A DNA stretch of 47,988 bases, taken from NCBI GenBank assembly GCA_025349905.2, contig MU624544.1, positions 1 to 47,988 of the forward strand, written 5' to 3'. This document shows, in pieces, positions 1-11,604 of the stretch (position 1 is its first letter; each line of letters starts with the position of its first letter). A program made the translations under genes and the position numbers. Source of the DNA: Blastocladiella britannica (lineage: Eukaryota > Blastocladiomycota > Blastocladiomycetes > Blastocladiales > Blastocladiaceae). A model generated the notes under the pieces. The model did not search any database. It was not told where the DNA came from and was given only the letters and a program-made list of their open reading frames with translations.

Positions 1-152
1 TTATCTGGGTTCACTCCCACCCTTTCTCGATTAGGCCTTTCCTTTTGGCGTACCTGGTTAAGTTCAGGGTCGAGATCACGAGTTTCAGCTTTTCCGATGG
101 TTTGGTTGAATCAGATGTGCACTCTTTAACCAAAGCAATTTAATATATAGTC
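1..152. other. 5' flank of the Furry/Tao3 gene
   Basis: No coding sequence is recognised here. The stretch is moderately AT-rich just before the start codon (a tttaatatatag run at about 138-150) and probably holds the leader and proximal promoter of the gene that starts at 153. An upstream non-coding exon cannot be excluded because the window begins here. Confidence 0.4.
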
Positions 153-3100
153 ATGTCGGTCGCGTCCGACGGCATTCTGGTCTCGCCGGCCGCGCCGGTA
201 ATCTCTCTCTTGAGCAGCGGCTCCATGTCATCCGTCGCACCGACTGTCACCGCCGACCAGGGCACAAGTGGCGCCGCTGCCGCTGCCGCCGCTGCCGCCG
301 CTGGTCCTCATCTGCTTCAGCGATTCTTTCCGCTCGCGGCCGGCACATCAGCAGCAGTGGTTGAGGTGACACCAACGCTGGGCGTGGAGATGTGCCTGGA
401 CACGACCTTCTCGCGATTTGTCGCCCATGCCGACAGCAAGATCGAGGTGGTGCTGCACCACCAGCTCACGGACCGCGAGATCGACCTGCACCGGTACCTC
501 CGCACGTCGGTGGACGCCGAGTTTGATCGCACGCTCACTACCCTAGGCGCCCTGGCCAAACATGCCCCGGGACTTGCCGTCAACACCCTCATGGCCTGGC
601 GCGACGGCGCGGGAGACTTGCCCGACGTCGTGCCCTCGCACTCTTTGGCCGCCGTCAACACTGGTGGCAGCGTCAGTGGAGGGATCGCGAGCATCCGCGG
701 ATCGATCCGCGGCGGCCCGCTCAAGGGATCGCCGGGAGACCCTGCCCGCGATCTGCGCCTGATTACCTCCAACATTCTCTTTTGTCGGGCGCTGATTGAG
801 ATCATCAAGAACGTGCCGCCAGCCGCTCTGAAAGATGAGCTCGGTCTCAAGTGCGAAGAGCTCGCCTTTAACCAGCTTCGGGTCTCTGTTCCGTACGGGT
901 CTCTCTTTCGGTCTCTTCCGCGTGCGTGTCTTGATAAGTTTATTTAAATGCGACACCACCACTAGTGACTTGCTCCGGACTTCCACCAACTGGCTGGCTA
1001 ATGCCACCTACTTTGCCCAAGTTCTTGGCGAGCTTTCGGCAACGCGGTATGCAATGAGTGTCAACACTCTGCCATGAAATCCACCCATCAACTGACTTGA
1101 CTTGTAACAAGAAAGCTTTACGTCCGTCTCTGATCGGTACCTTCGGGAACTCGAGCGTCTCAATGCCGCTGGGTGGCTCAAGGATGGTAAGGCAGAGCAC
1201 ATTATCTTTGGCATGAAATTCATTCAGCTCAAGGTACGGCGGATCTTCTTGTGTCGACAGTCAAGGAGTCACTGAGTGTGTTGTTTGATTTATATTTCCA
1301 GCTCTACCCAATGGACGCGCTCGACGATACGGCCGATTTCTTGGACTCGCTGGGCCACTTTTTCCTTGGTGCCGCCGATACGTCGATCCGCCAGACTTTT
1401 ATGGAGACGTTTGTGGAACTCTTGACGCCCATGTGCGAGGTATGCTTGCCGCTACCACTATTTATGATATATTCTCACGAATAAGAGAACTACAGATCAT
1501 CACGGCCGAGGTCAACGTCCCGACTTGGGTCACGTTTGTCGAGTCCATGTTCCCCAAAGTGCAAAAGATGGCGGTCCGGCCACGACACCAGTCGGTCGCC
1601 TTCTCCCTTCTGGCCGCACTCCTCTCCATCTCGCGCGCCGATTTCTTCTCCAAGCACTGGATGTCGGTCATGGATATGGCGCAGACCAAGCTCAAGGACC
1701 GCGACCGCACGCTTCGAACCGAAGTCCTGCTGGTCATGGTTCAGCTCCTGTGGGTGTACCTGTTTCGGCACTCGGAACCAACGATCACCGCACACAAGCG
1801 CATCGGCATGCTCGTCAAGCTGCTGTTCCCACCCGGCCGCCGCTCCCTCCACCCACCCGAGGTCGGGACCCCGCTCTTTACCTACGTGATCTACATGATT
1901 GGGGTCCGGTTCCCAAGCTGGTGCGTGGCCAACTTGATTCCGCCATTGCTGGCGTGCGAGTCCGGAAACCCGGAATCCGGGTGGGCCCCCGATCGGATGA
2001 CGGTTGCCATTGACGCGGTGCACTGGCTCATCTCGGCGTGGGCGGGCGGAGCTGCCGGCGGCGACGCCAAGCCCTCGTTCCCGTCGCTGCCGCTGCCCGC
2101 ATCGGTGACGCAATTCCCATCGCCGCTGCCCGAACTCAAGCCAAAGCACCAGCAAGCATTCCTGGCGTCGATCGCCCCGCTCTTTGCGCGGATTTTGGAA
2201 GGGCTCCTGGCCCTCGTCGGCACGCCCCTTTTGCTCGACGACGAACGTAATCGCGCCATTGTCCCCTTCAAACCGCCCGCGGCATCGTCAGCCAATCTCT
2301 ATGCGGACCTGCTGGGCACGGTGCGCAGCACTGGGAGCGGCGCCAGTGGATCAGAGCCGTCGTCTGCCCACGCCACCTCCCTTTTGATTGACCGGCACCA
2401 TTCCGAGTCGTTTGGCCCAGGAGGGCCGATTCCACTCACTTCCATGACCAACGGGAGCCTATCGGCAGCAACAGGGGCACTTTTCAACGGTGGCGGTGGT
2501 GGCAATAGCAGTAGCGAGCCGCCGCCGGCCTGCTTTGTGGCGACAGTGACGCCGGCACGCATGCCCTTTATCGAGCTCCTCAAGACGCTCGTGTCTGCGC
2601 TCCCGCGGATCGCGCCATTTTACGAGCAGGAAAGGCTCATTGACACGCTCTCTTCCTTTACGGTTCATCCGGAGCGAGGCGTCGCGGACGCGGCGGTGGC
2701 GGCACTGGATCGCATGGCGGCAGCAGAGCCCGCCCGCGTTTACCAGGATATCTTGCTGTCGCTCGAATCGCGCGTCTTTGCCGTCACTGACCGCGCCTTG
2801 GAATTGCTGACGCCGCATTATGTGCGAGCCTCGGCCGAAGAAGCGTCGGCGGCAACCGAGCAAGTCCACGTGGGCGTTCTGGAGGTCTATGCCGACTACT
2901 TTCGCCGCGGACACGCATTCACGAGGCTGCTCCCGCTGGACGGCCTGGGACTGTACTTGCTGTGCTCTCCCAGCAGCGCGGTCCGACGCCTCGCCATCCA
3001 GATCCTCACCAATGCCGATTCCAAGGTACTGTCGTTGTTGCGGGAGACGGGACTGACCACCGCGGTGGTGGCGCCGCCGCGGACGCCCGGCGCTGAAGAG

Positions 3101-6100
3101 TGGGTCGCGCATTTCGCCGAGTTTATCGAGTACTGCGTGGATTTCCTCCCTCGCGAGTCGGTGAAGAAGGCGGTGCAGGTGGCGCTGGAACGGACCACGA
3201 TCTTGCACAATGTCCTGTGCCCGGCCGACACGGGGATTCTGTGGACCACGGCCGCGCGATCGCCACCGGACGAGTCGCTGGTGCACTGGCGACGGTGTGC
3301 GATCTTAGTGGTGCTCGGGCTACGGTACCTGTCGTCGCCGCCGCGCGAGGTGCTGGCGACCTACCTGCAGCTCCTGTCGTCCGAGTTTGCGGGCGTCCGT
3401 GACGCGGCACAAACCGCGCTCAAGCACACGCTGGTCACCCACCAAGGGATGCTCTTTGACGAGATTGTGCCCAGCATCCAGCTGGTCGCGGACGATGCGC
3501 GTATGCGCGTGGGCAAGAAGTTCGCCATGCCCAAGAAACCGGGGAAGATTGACCGGCTCCGGATCGAGCTGCCGCGGCTGCTCACGGCGCTCGACTCGGC
3601 CCCCGCGTCGGCGCTCTCGTCGATCCTGGCCCTCCTGCGCGCATTGAAAGCATGGCTGGCTGACCAGCGCGCGAACCCGGACGTGGACTCCATCCGCGCG
3701 CCGTTCGCACAGCTCCTGACCGCAGTGTACTCGCGCATTGTGCCCTCAGAGTCCCTGTCGCCGGCGATGCAGGCCAAATTCATGGAGCTCCGCGGCTCCT
3801 TGTTTGTGTTGGTGGCCGAGTGGGAGGACACGTTTCCGTCCACCGCCGCTGACGCGCTGGCGGCCTTGCTCCGTGGACCGGTTCCGGCCCGATCGCCCGC
3901 GGCCACCGCCGTAAGCCAGGCGTTTGATCGCGACCGCGCTCTCAAGTGGATCAACGGCATGCTCTCTCGGTCCGGCCACGGGAATGGCGGCGGATCAGCG
4001 ATGGCTTCCACTGCCGCCGCCGCAAACTACGGATTCAAGGGGCTCGTGCACCTGTTGGAGGGCAATCCGTCCAGCAAAAACTTGTACGAGTCAATTGCGC
4101 GCAAGTGCTTTGCGCTGCCCCCGCGTGAGCCTCTATCGCGGTACTATTTGTGTGCATTTAGCGTCGTATTCCAAGGCGCGATCCAGCACCAGGACTGGTC
4201 CGTCACCGCCATTGAAACGGTGCTGTTGCTGGGCCTCATCAAGCTCGCGGACGAAAAGCACGACGTCGATACACTTGCCATCACGGCCTCGCCGCTGCCG
4301 CTGACGGTCGCGTTGCCGTCGTCGCAACTGCAAGCGGCATCGTCGGCGGTGCCCATGCCGCCGCACTCTGCTTCCACGCCCGGCACCGAGTTCCCGTCGC
4401 CGACGCTGGGCCCCATGCGGAACCGCCTGGACAGTGGGACCACGGGTGCCGGTGGCGGCGGACTGGTTCCCAGCCTGTTTTCATGCAATGCGTCCCAAAG
4501 CGCGCTCGATATGCTGCAGTGCCTTCAGGACCGGCTGTTTCTTGACTTGGACGTGGCGGGCGTTGCGCCGCTGATTGGCCTCCCCATTCACTCGCACAGC
4601 GCCGCGGTGGTGCTGGTGGAGCGCATGGCTCGGAACCACCCGGACTGGACGCTCCGGCTCTTGTCGGAGCTGTTTTACCGCATCGAACCCAGCGCGCATT
4701 CGGTGCAGGATCTGCTGTTCAATTTTGCGGCGGTCCTTGTTCGGAATGTCGTGCTGTTGAGGGAGGACGGGACGCTTTCGGTTGACACTCGGTATGTTTT
4801 TGCCTCTTTTCTCACAGACTTGAACCCATTGCCTCACACACACCAAATTCATAGCTTCGTGATCGAAAACCTGTTGTACCTGACCATGAGCCTCTCGGAC
4901 GGCCACTCGGCCGCCATCAAGCAGTGCTGGATCAACTTGGCGGCGGCGTCCGAGCACAACTTGCGGGCGGTGGTGGCGTACTCTGTGCAGCTGGCGAAAA
5001 AGACCCGCTCCGATACCGCGGTCTCGTTTCTGCGAGTGATTCTGACGTTTGTGCACGACGTCGACACCACGTTTGTGCATTTGCTCCCGTACTTGACCCC
5101 GCCCATGTTCATTTACTTTTCGCCTGACCCGGACGGTCCGTTGGCGTCCACGTACTACGTTCCGAGCTTGGATACCGTGATTCCCACCAACCCGACCCGG
5201 CACCAGTGGTCGGAGGGGATCATTGGCACGCTGTTTGTATCGGGGATTGTGAGGTACTTGCCCGCCGACACCATTGAGCAGTACTTGGCGCTGTTTCTGG
5301 AAGTGGCGATCGCGCAGCTCGATCACCCGGACGCGTTTGTGGCCTCGGAAATGCGCGCGTTCCTGTGTACACTTTTTCAGGTACTTTCCCCTTTTTTCAT
5401 TTACTTGCCCGTCAACCAAATGTCAAAACCATCTCACCAACCATGGACCATTAAAAAAAAAAGTTTGAGTTTACTTCGTTTGCCCGGCTCCACCAGTTTC
5501 TGGACGAGGTGGTGGCGTCGCTTCCGGTGGCCCTGGTGGACGCGTGGAACGCCATCTCGCTTAGGTGGGCCAGCAACTGCACGATCCTGCACGTGGCCAT
5601 CAAGTCCCTGCAAATGTTCCGGTGCAGCCTGCGCATTGTCACCCAGGATATGCTCCGCGACCTGCTGCGGCTGTACGTGACGGTCGCCGGGTCGCCGACC
5701 CCAACGTCCGCGCAGTTCGCGACCGAGATCCTAACCAGCATCCGCGCGGTGCTCTCGCACCCGACATTCCACGGTTCGGTGGACATGGTTACCCAGTTCT
5801 TGCAAATCATCCTGCAGGCGCTGGTGCAGCCGCCCGAAGAGCACGTTGACATGCTGCTGCAGGTGCTGGAAATCATCATTGTGGCCGACTCGCGCCGCGT
5901 CAGCTTGGTGGATCTCGGGTACATTGTTCCGCACGTGTCAGTGACGGGCCTGTTTCTGGCGGTGCTGCAGCGATCCAATAACCGCCGCGCCTGTACGCTC
6001 ATGAACGCGCTGCTGACCATCTCGGAGCCGCGGCTGACGTGGAAGCCGGTGGCGATTCTGCTGGCCAACCTGACGGACATGGCCAAACTGTCGCCGCCGC

Positions 6101-8556
6101 AATCCGCACCCTCAGCAGGAGCACCACCGACATCCTCGGCGGCCATTGACGCAGTCATGAGCCAGCTCGCGATCATCACCGGCGCGCCGGCTGGCCGGCC
6201 GCTGGGCAAGTACCTGAGCGTGTGGGTCAAGTACCGGGCCAAGACCGCCGACGACCTGATGCACCAGCTCGCGGTGGCGCTGCGCGACCCGTACTTGTCG
6301 CAGTACGCCGACCCGATCCTGCAAACGCTGCTCGGGTTTCTGTCCGGCCCGGACCGCGACGTGTCCGTGCTCACCAGCTACCTGCAGTTGCTCAAGCATG
6401 TTCTTCCGCTGGTGCACCTCGCCGACCCGCAGCTGGCCGCAACATACTTGACGTCGCTTCTCGAGCTCACGCGCAATGCCGAACTGGCGCCGCTGGCACT
6501 TCAGGTCATGGACACGCTGCTGACCCTGATCCCAACCATCTCGGTGGCGGCCAAGTCGCACCAGGCGGTGCTACCGTCGCGCACCACCACCATCAACAAG
6601 AAGACGCGCGCCGGGAGCGAGCTCGTGCGCGAATGGGCGCGCTTGTCGGCCATGGACGCTGCCGCTCGGGCCAGCGATACGGCCGCTTCTGCTGCTGCTG
6701 CTGCCTCGGCTGAAAAGTCATCCCCCACTGGGAGTGCTGGTCCGAGCCCTGGTAGCGGTAGTGGTGGCCGCGGGAATGGCAGTGGCGGCGGAAAAGCAGG
6801 GACCAGCCCGCAGCATGGTGTAGATGGCGGCAAGCCATTGTACCGACTCCCGACCCTCCCATCCGCGTCGTCCAGCATGTCGCGCGATGGTGAACACCAG
6901 TCCCACGACGCGCTGCAGCCGAGCAATCTCGAGCTGGCTACCAGCACCGCCAGTGTGGCGTCCGGTCCGCTCATGTCGTCGGCATCGTCGTCCTCATCGC
7001 CACGGGACCATTCGGCTGTGTCTCGGTCGGCAACCGCCTCGGCGCGGGCCTTACCCAGCGCTGTGCCCGAAGAGTTCCCGTCCTTGTCGCGCGGGACCAG
7101 CGCTGGATCCACGGCACCGCTTGGCCAATACCACCACCAACAGCTCCAGCACCACCATCACCAATATGCCGCCGATGAGGGGTCGGCTATGAGCATGCCG
7201 ACGCTCTCCACCGACCCCCTCGCAACGGCGGCCGGAACACCGGGCGATGGAAGCTTGGGCCAGGTGGCTCTGCTGAACGGATCGGCGGCTATGCTGGATA
7301 CGATGACAAGTGGGGCTTCGTCGCCGAGAGGAGTTGGCACTGCAGGAAGCGGCGGCAGAAGAGGGGCAACGCCCAGCAGCTCGCGCGTCAACAGCGGCCC
7401 CTCACCCGACGTCGCGCGACGGTTATCGGGACAAACTTGGGCCCCTACCTCTGCCTACGCCCTGTACGAAAGCGGCCACCACGCGCCGACCCGAATTCCA
7501 CCAACAACACCAAGTACCGCGGCGCCGCTCTCGCCGCTCGTGCCCCTGGACCAAATTCCGTCCGCGTCGGGCGAGTCGCTGATTGCCGGCACGGTTCCGG
7601 GATCCGAACTGGATTTGGTCTCGGCGACGCCGCCGACGATGCTGCCCATGTCCATGTCGTCCGAGTCGCTGTTGTTTTCGGCTCCGCTGGCCGCGTCCTA
7701 CCACGCTGCGGCTTCCGCCGCTTTTGGTGGCGGCGGCGCTGGCGGCAGTAATGGCGGCCTCTACTCTTCTCCGAGGACGCTCGGGCTGGCGGCCGGCACC
7801 AGTGGAACCGTTTCCTCGCGAGATCGCGCCACCAGCCTCAACAATCTGATGCTGGTGGGCACGGGCCGCGTGTCGCTGATCCCCAACGCGCCTGCTGCCG
7901 TCACGATCACGAGCGCGCTGGACGACGACGACGACGACGATGACGAGGACGGCCATGGCAAAGGAACCTCGTTTGCGCAGGGGAGCTCAAGCGGGCAGTT
8001 CAACCCGACGGACGACGACGCGTACGACAGCGACCGGTCCGAGGTATCCATGTCGTCGGCTCACCGGAGCCATTCCGCGGGGGGAGGAGGAGGCGACGAG
8101 ATTGACGGAGATCGGAGCGGCCCGGCCGTCACCACCTTTGGGAGCACGGGGTCCCTGGACTTTATGTCGCAGCCGGTTGACTTCCAGCAGCAAGAGCAAC
8201 ACCAGGACCAGGCACTGCGGCAGTACAAGTCAACGTTCTCCAACGGATTGCACGCGGCGCCGCTGCCGCCCACGTCTCAATTGGAGGGAGAAGACGGCGG
8301 ATCGCTCGGGTCGCTGCTGGCGGCGGGGAGCATGACGCAGTTGAACGGTGGAGCGGCCCTGTCGTCGTTCCCGCTCGACTCGATCTCGTCGGTCGAGACA
8401 CGCGGCGGATCCGAGGCCCTTCCGTTGCAGCTGGAGATTGTTCCGGCAACCACCGCGTCACTTGTGTCGCTGACTTCTGTGGAGTCGCTCGCGGGAGTGG
8501 ACGCCGAGTCGCTCGAGCCTGCTCCGCCCGTACACCTTGGGCGGCGCCGCGGCTGA
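153..8556 (+). CDS. Furry/Tao3/Mor2-family cell morphogenesis protein
   Basis: Giant HEAT/armadillo-like scaffold of the Furry (animals), Tao3 (budding yeast), Mor2/PAG1 family. Family members support NDR/LATS (Cbk1/Orb6) kinase signalling at sites of polarised growth. Exons: 153-892, 966-1046, 1116-1233, 1302-1439, 1496-4791, 4855-5380, 5464-8556; all six introns are GT..AG (56-83 nt) and the coding length is exactly 2664 codons. The N-terminal family signature is read across the first four junctions, for example DRYLRELERLNAAGWL in exon 3. Helical-repeat homology runs to about residue 2000. The last ~650 residues are low complexity (Ser, Gly, Ala, a poly-Asp run near 7920-7950). The start at 153 is the first ATG before an Ala-rich leader; upstream coding exons are not seen. 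Intron 5 (4792-4854, 63 nt) has no stop, so the frame reads through it; homology favours its removal. Confidence 0.92.
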
Positions 8557-8688
8557 TTTCTTTATTTTTTTTTTAATACAATGATTGATCCCCGGACAAA
8601 CAGGTATAACGAAAGATGGATACATTGGTGTGCCAGTTGCTCAGAGTACAGAATTGAGATCAGGGGGGAAAAAGAAAAGAACCGAGAG
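8557..8688. other. short spacer between convergent genes
   Basis: This 132-bp spacer separates the stop codon of the Furry-family gene (+) from the stop codon of the next gene (-). It holds a T-tract just after the plus-strand stop and A-rich sequence near 8668-8680, so both transcripts probably end or overlap here. No gene is seen. Confidence 0.5.
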
Positions 8689-9606
8689 CTAAGATTCCAT
8701 GAGCTCGTTGGCCCTACACACCAGCCGGTTCATGTGGTGCACGTCGGCGAGCGGCATCGGGACAGTCATGTCGCACTTGGACAGGTACGAAGACACCGGG
8801 CGTGAGAAGATGTCGCTGAGGATGATGGCTGTGATGGCGGACGGCTGGCCCTCAACCAGTTGCTGGACCATGGTATGCTGGTGACGGTTTGTCATTTTTC
8901 CGGTGAGAGACCAGTTCTCAGAAGCCAGCTTCCAAAAGAAAAGACGCACCTTCCAGTTGCTCAACGCGAACCGCGAATTGCGCAAGTGCTCGGCTGAAAT
9001 ATTGGTCTCAAACGCCAGAACAGGGGAGGTGGAAGAGGACTCCCTTCCCGAAGAAGAACGACCGCCCACCGGTGCCGATCGAGCACCGCTTGCTCGGTGG
9101 GACATTCGCAACGGCTGCTGCTGCTGCTGCTGCTGGGGCTGTGGCTGATCAGAGCCGTCGAATCCGGACGGGCGTCGAGATCCGATGCCGCTGCCACGCA
9201 GTGAGGAAGAAGGGGCAGCCGACTCGGCCCGCACGATTTGGATCTGGAACTTTGGCAGCGGTGCCGACGCCGACGATGGCGATCGCGACGGTGACGCCGA
9301 TGTTGTTGGTGACCACGGTCCAGTGCGGCCAGCGTTCCCACGGCGTCCATGCATGTGCGCGTCGGCGGTGCGGGCCCGGATCCGCTTAAGCGTCGCCTCC
9401 TTGCGTTCGGCGACGGCCGGGGTCGGCGGCTCGCACACCAGGAACTTGGCGCGCATCACGGTCGGAAGCCGCGCCCACTCGGCCCGCGACATGCGGTTGC
9501 GATTGAACGAGACGGGCTCGTGATCGTCGGAGGCCGTCACTGCTGCTCCTTTACTACCACCACTCGTACTCGAGGTCGTCGTGGCAACTGTCTTTCGATG
9601 AGACAT
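8689..9606 (-). CDS. unrecognised Ser/Gln-rich protein, two exons
   Basis: I do not recognise a family. Exons on the minus strand are 9606-8950 and 8877-8689, joined across a 72-nt GT..AG intron (donor GTGCGT) in phase 0, giving 281 residues. The first ATG lies at 9606; the open frame extends further upstream but without an ATG. The N-terminal two thirds are Ser/Arg/Pro-rich with a short poly-Gln run encoded near 9117-9135. The last ~90 residues look folded, with an aromatic stretch (NSRFALSNWK) followed by an amphipathic C-terminal part ending NELMES. The intron is a multiple of three and free of stops, so an unspliced form would add 24 residues (VRLFFWKLASENWSLT and following). It is convergent with the Furry-family gene. 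Confidence 0.6.
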   Translation of the reverse strand: MSHRKTVATTTSSTSGGSKGAAVTASDDHEPVSFNRNRMSRAEWARLPTVMRAKFLVCEPPTPAVAERKEATLKRIRARTADAHMHGRRGNAGRTGPWSPTTSASPSRSPSSASAPLPKFQIQIVRAESAAPSSSLRGSGIGSRRPSGFDGSDQPQPQQQQQQQPLRMSHRASGARSAPVGGRSSSGRESSSTSPVLAFETNISAEHLRNSRFALSNWKVRLFFWKLASENWSLTGKMTNRHQHTMVQQLVEGQPSAITAIILSDIFSRPVSSYLSKCDMTVPMPLADVHHMNRLVCRANELMES

Positions 9607-9872
9607 TTGTGTTGTTATGTACTGATTTTTTTCGTTCACACGGTTGGTTCAGCAGGGTACTTGCAGCAACAGACGTAATTTTTATTATTATTTCCTAGGA
9701 TGTCTGAATTGTGGGGGATCTTTCTGTTTTTTTGCGTCCTTTAAAATGCGCTTGCCCTTTCCATTAGTCCCTGCCAGTATGCAGTGACTGCTTCCGCTAA
9801 AAAAGAAAAACGCACGTGAATTTCTTTAATTTTGATAAATTTGCTCTTACAAAACTGAAAAATTATATACTC
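9607..9872. other. divergent intergenic region
   Basis: A 266-bp AT-rich spacer between two divergent start codons (minus gene at 9606, plus SLC25 gene at 9873). It contains T- and A-tracts (9726-9733, 9799-9808) and presumably both promoters. I see no clear TATA box. Confidence 0.4.
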
Positions 9873-11060
9873 ATGCCGCCACCACTAACCCCACCGCCGC
9901 CATTACGCAGAGACGCAGGGCAAGACCGCCCCGACCTAGTGGGCGACGTGCCTTTACCCGTAGTGGCCAGCAACGATCCCAACCAGGACGCGCGGTTTCG
10001 AGCGCTGGTGCACCGGCACCGCGTGACATTGGCGGCGTCGTCGGCGGCGATCGTGGGCAACGTGGCCGGGTACCCGTTTGACACGGTCAAGACCCGGTTC
10101 CAGACGTTCTCGTACCCGTCGCTCAGCGCCTGTATTCGCGACACGTACCACACTGAGGGCTTGCATGGGTTCTTTCGCGGGATCATGCCGCAGCTGCTGG
10201 CTTCGTCGTTCTTCAAGTCGGCATCGTTTGCGGCATACGTTGGCGCCAAGGCCCGCGTCGCCGACGCGCTTGTTCCTGGTGCTTCATCTGGAAACAGTGG
10301 CACTGGCGGAAGCGACCAGCAGCCGGCACTTTCGCCTGCCACCACGCTATTGGTGTCGTCTTTCTTTGGCGGCATGTGCTCGGGCGCCATGATTGCCGTG
10401 CTCACGCAGCCGTTCGAGCTCATCAAGGTATACTTTTACTTTATTTGGTTTGAATAAAATGACATGATGCCACTGACAACAAGGAAAATAGGTCCTCCGA
10501 CAATTGCAAATGCTCATTGGCCGCAGCCAGCCAATGGACGCGGCGCTAGACCATGCGCTGCACTCGCCACAGGCGGCGGTTGGCGCTGCCGCCGGGTCCA
10601 CAGCCACTGCGGCGCTGGAAACGGCCGCGTCGGCACCGTTGGCAGCCGCCAAACCGGTCGGGTTGGCGTCGGCGAGCACGATTCTGCGTCCCATGGCGGC
10701 CGAACTGTCGACAGTGGGCATGGCGCGCGAGATTGTGCGAGTGCGCGGGCCCATGGGGTTCGGGTTTGGATTCAGCGCCCACTTGTTGCGCGAAATGCTT
10801 GGCAGTGGTCCGTTCTTTCGTTCTTTTTGGTGGGCAAGGATGGGTTGTACTCATGTACGTTTTGCAGCGGTGTACTTTTCGTCGTACGAGATCGCCAAGT
10901 ACGGTCTGAGCGAGGCGACAGGGAGTGAACCGAACTTGGCGGTGCATATTCTGTCCGGCGCGTTCTGCGGGACACTGGCATGGACCATTATCTTCCCGAC
11001 CGACGTGATCAAGTCGCACGTAACTATTATTTGCATCCACCAATACCGTTCACTTACCTC

Positions 11061-11094
<34 letters not shown>

Positions 11095-11384
11095 ATAGGA
11101 CCATCCAAAAGGACACACTGGCAACCACTCCACGGTTCACGTCCGTGTGGGCATGTGCGCGCAGTCTGTACGCGCAGGGCGGCGTGCGGGTGTTTTACCG
11201 CGGCATTTCAGCCACCATGGTACGCGCGGCGCCGATCCACTCGCTCAACTGGGCCGTGTACGAGGCGGTGCTGCGCATGTGTACCGATCAGGCAAAGGTC
11301 GCCGCTGACGACGATGGGGTCAGGCCTGGGTCGCCGGCGGTGCGCGTGCATGTCTCGGGCGGGAAAATGGAGCCGGGAGCATGA
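9873..11384 (+). CDS. mitochondrial carrier (SLC25) family protein
   Basis: Inner-membrane solute carrier with three ~100-residue repeats. Signatures: PFDTVKTRFQ in repeat 1, PFELIK at the end of exon 1 (repeat 2) and PTDVIK near the end of exon 3 (repeat 3). Exons: 9873-10427, 10492-10807, 10868-11012, 11099-11384. The second intron (10808-10867, donor GTCCGT) was chosen because it yields LLREMLGSAVYFSSYE, typical of the family, whereas read-through inserts an unrelated stretch. The last junction is uncertain: AA/GTCGCA (11013) to TATAG (11098) keeps frame and an IQKDT segment; CAC/GTAACT (11020) to CAAAAG (11111) also keeps frame. That intron holds 29 consecutive A. About 433 residues is long for the family, because of Ala/Gly-rich loops between repeats. 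Substrate is unknown; an amino-acid or carnitine-type carrier is possible. A convergent gene lies downstream. Confidence 0.88.
11061..11089 (+). repeat. 29-nt poly-A tract in an intron
   Basis: Twenty-nine consecutive A residues occur in the last intron of the SLC25 gene, shortly before the acceptor TTTCTATAG. Such a tract is prone to slippage and to assembly error, which matters because the neighbouring splice junction is ambiguous. Confidence 0.95.
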
Positions 11385-11604
11385 CGCGGCGGCGATCGAG
11401 GAGGAGCTTTGAGAAGTGTCCCAGCTGCCGCAGTGCTCCGCATGACGACGATTTTCTACGCACACGATACAAATACAAGGAAACGGGAACAAAAAAGGCC
11501 CCTTCACGCGTGTGGGTCGTGGTTGATGGAGGAAAATGGTTGAGAAAACACATGGGATATATATAAATAAATAAAATCACTCTGTCGAACGCTGCGGGCC
11601 CTGG
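11385..11604. other. convergent 3' spacer with polyadenylation-like signals
   Basis: A 220-bp spacer between the stop of the SLC25 gene (+) and the stop of the C2H2 gene (-). It contains overlapping AATAAA motifs at 11566-11575 that could serve the plus-strand transcript. No coding sequence is recognised. Confidence 0.45.
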
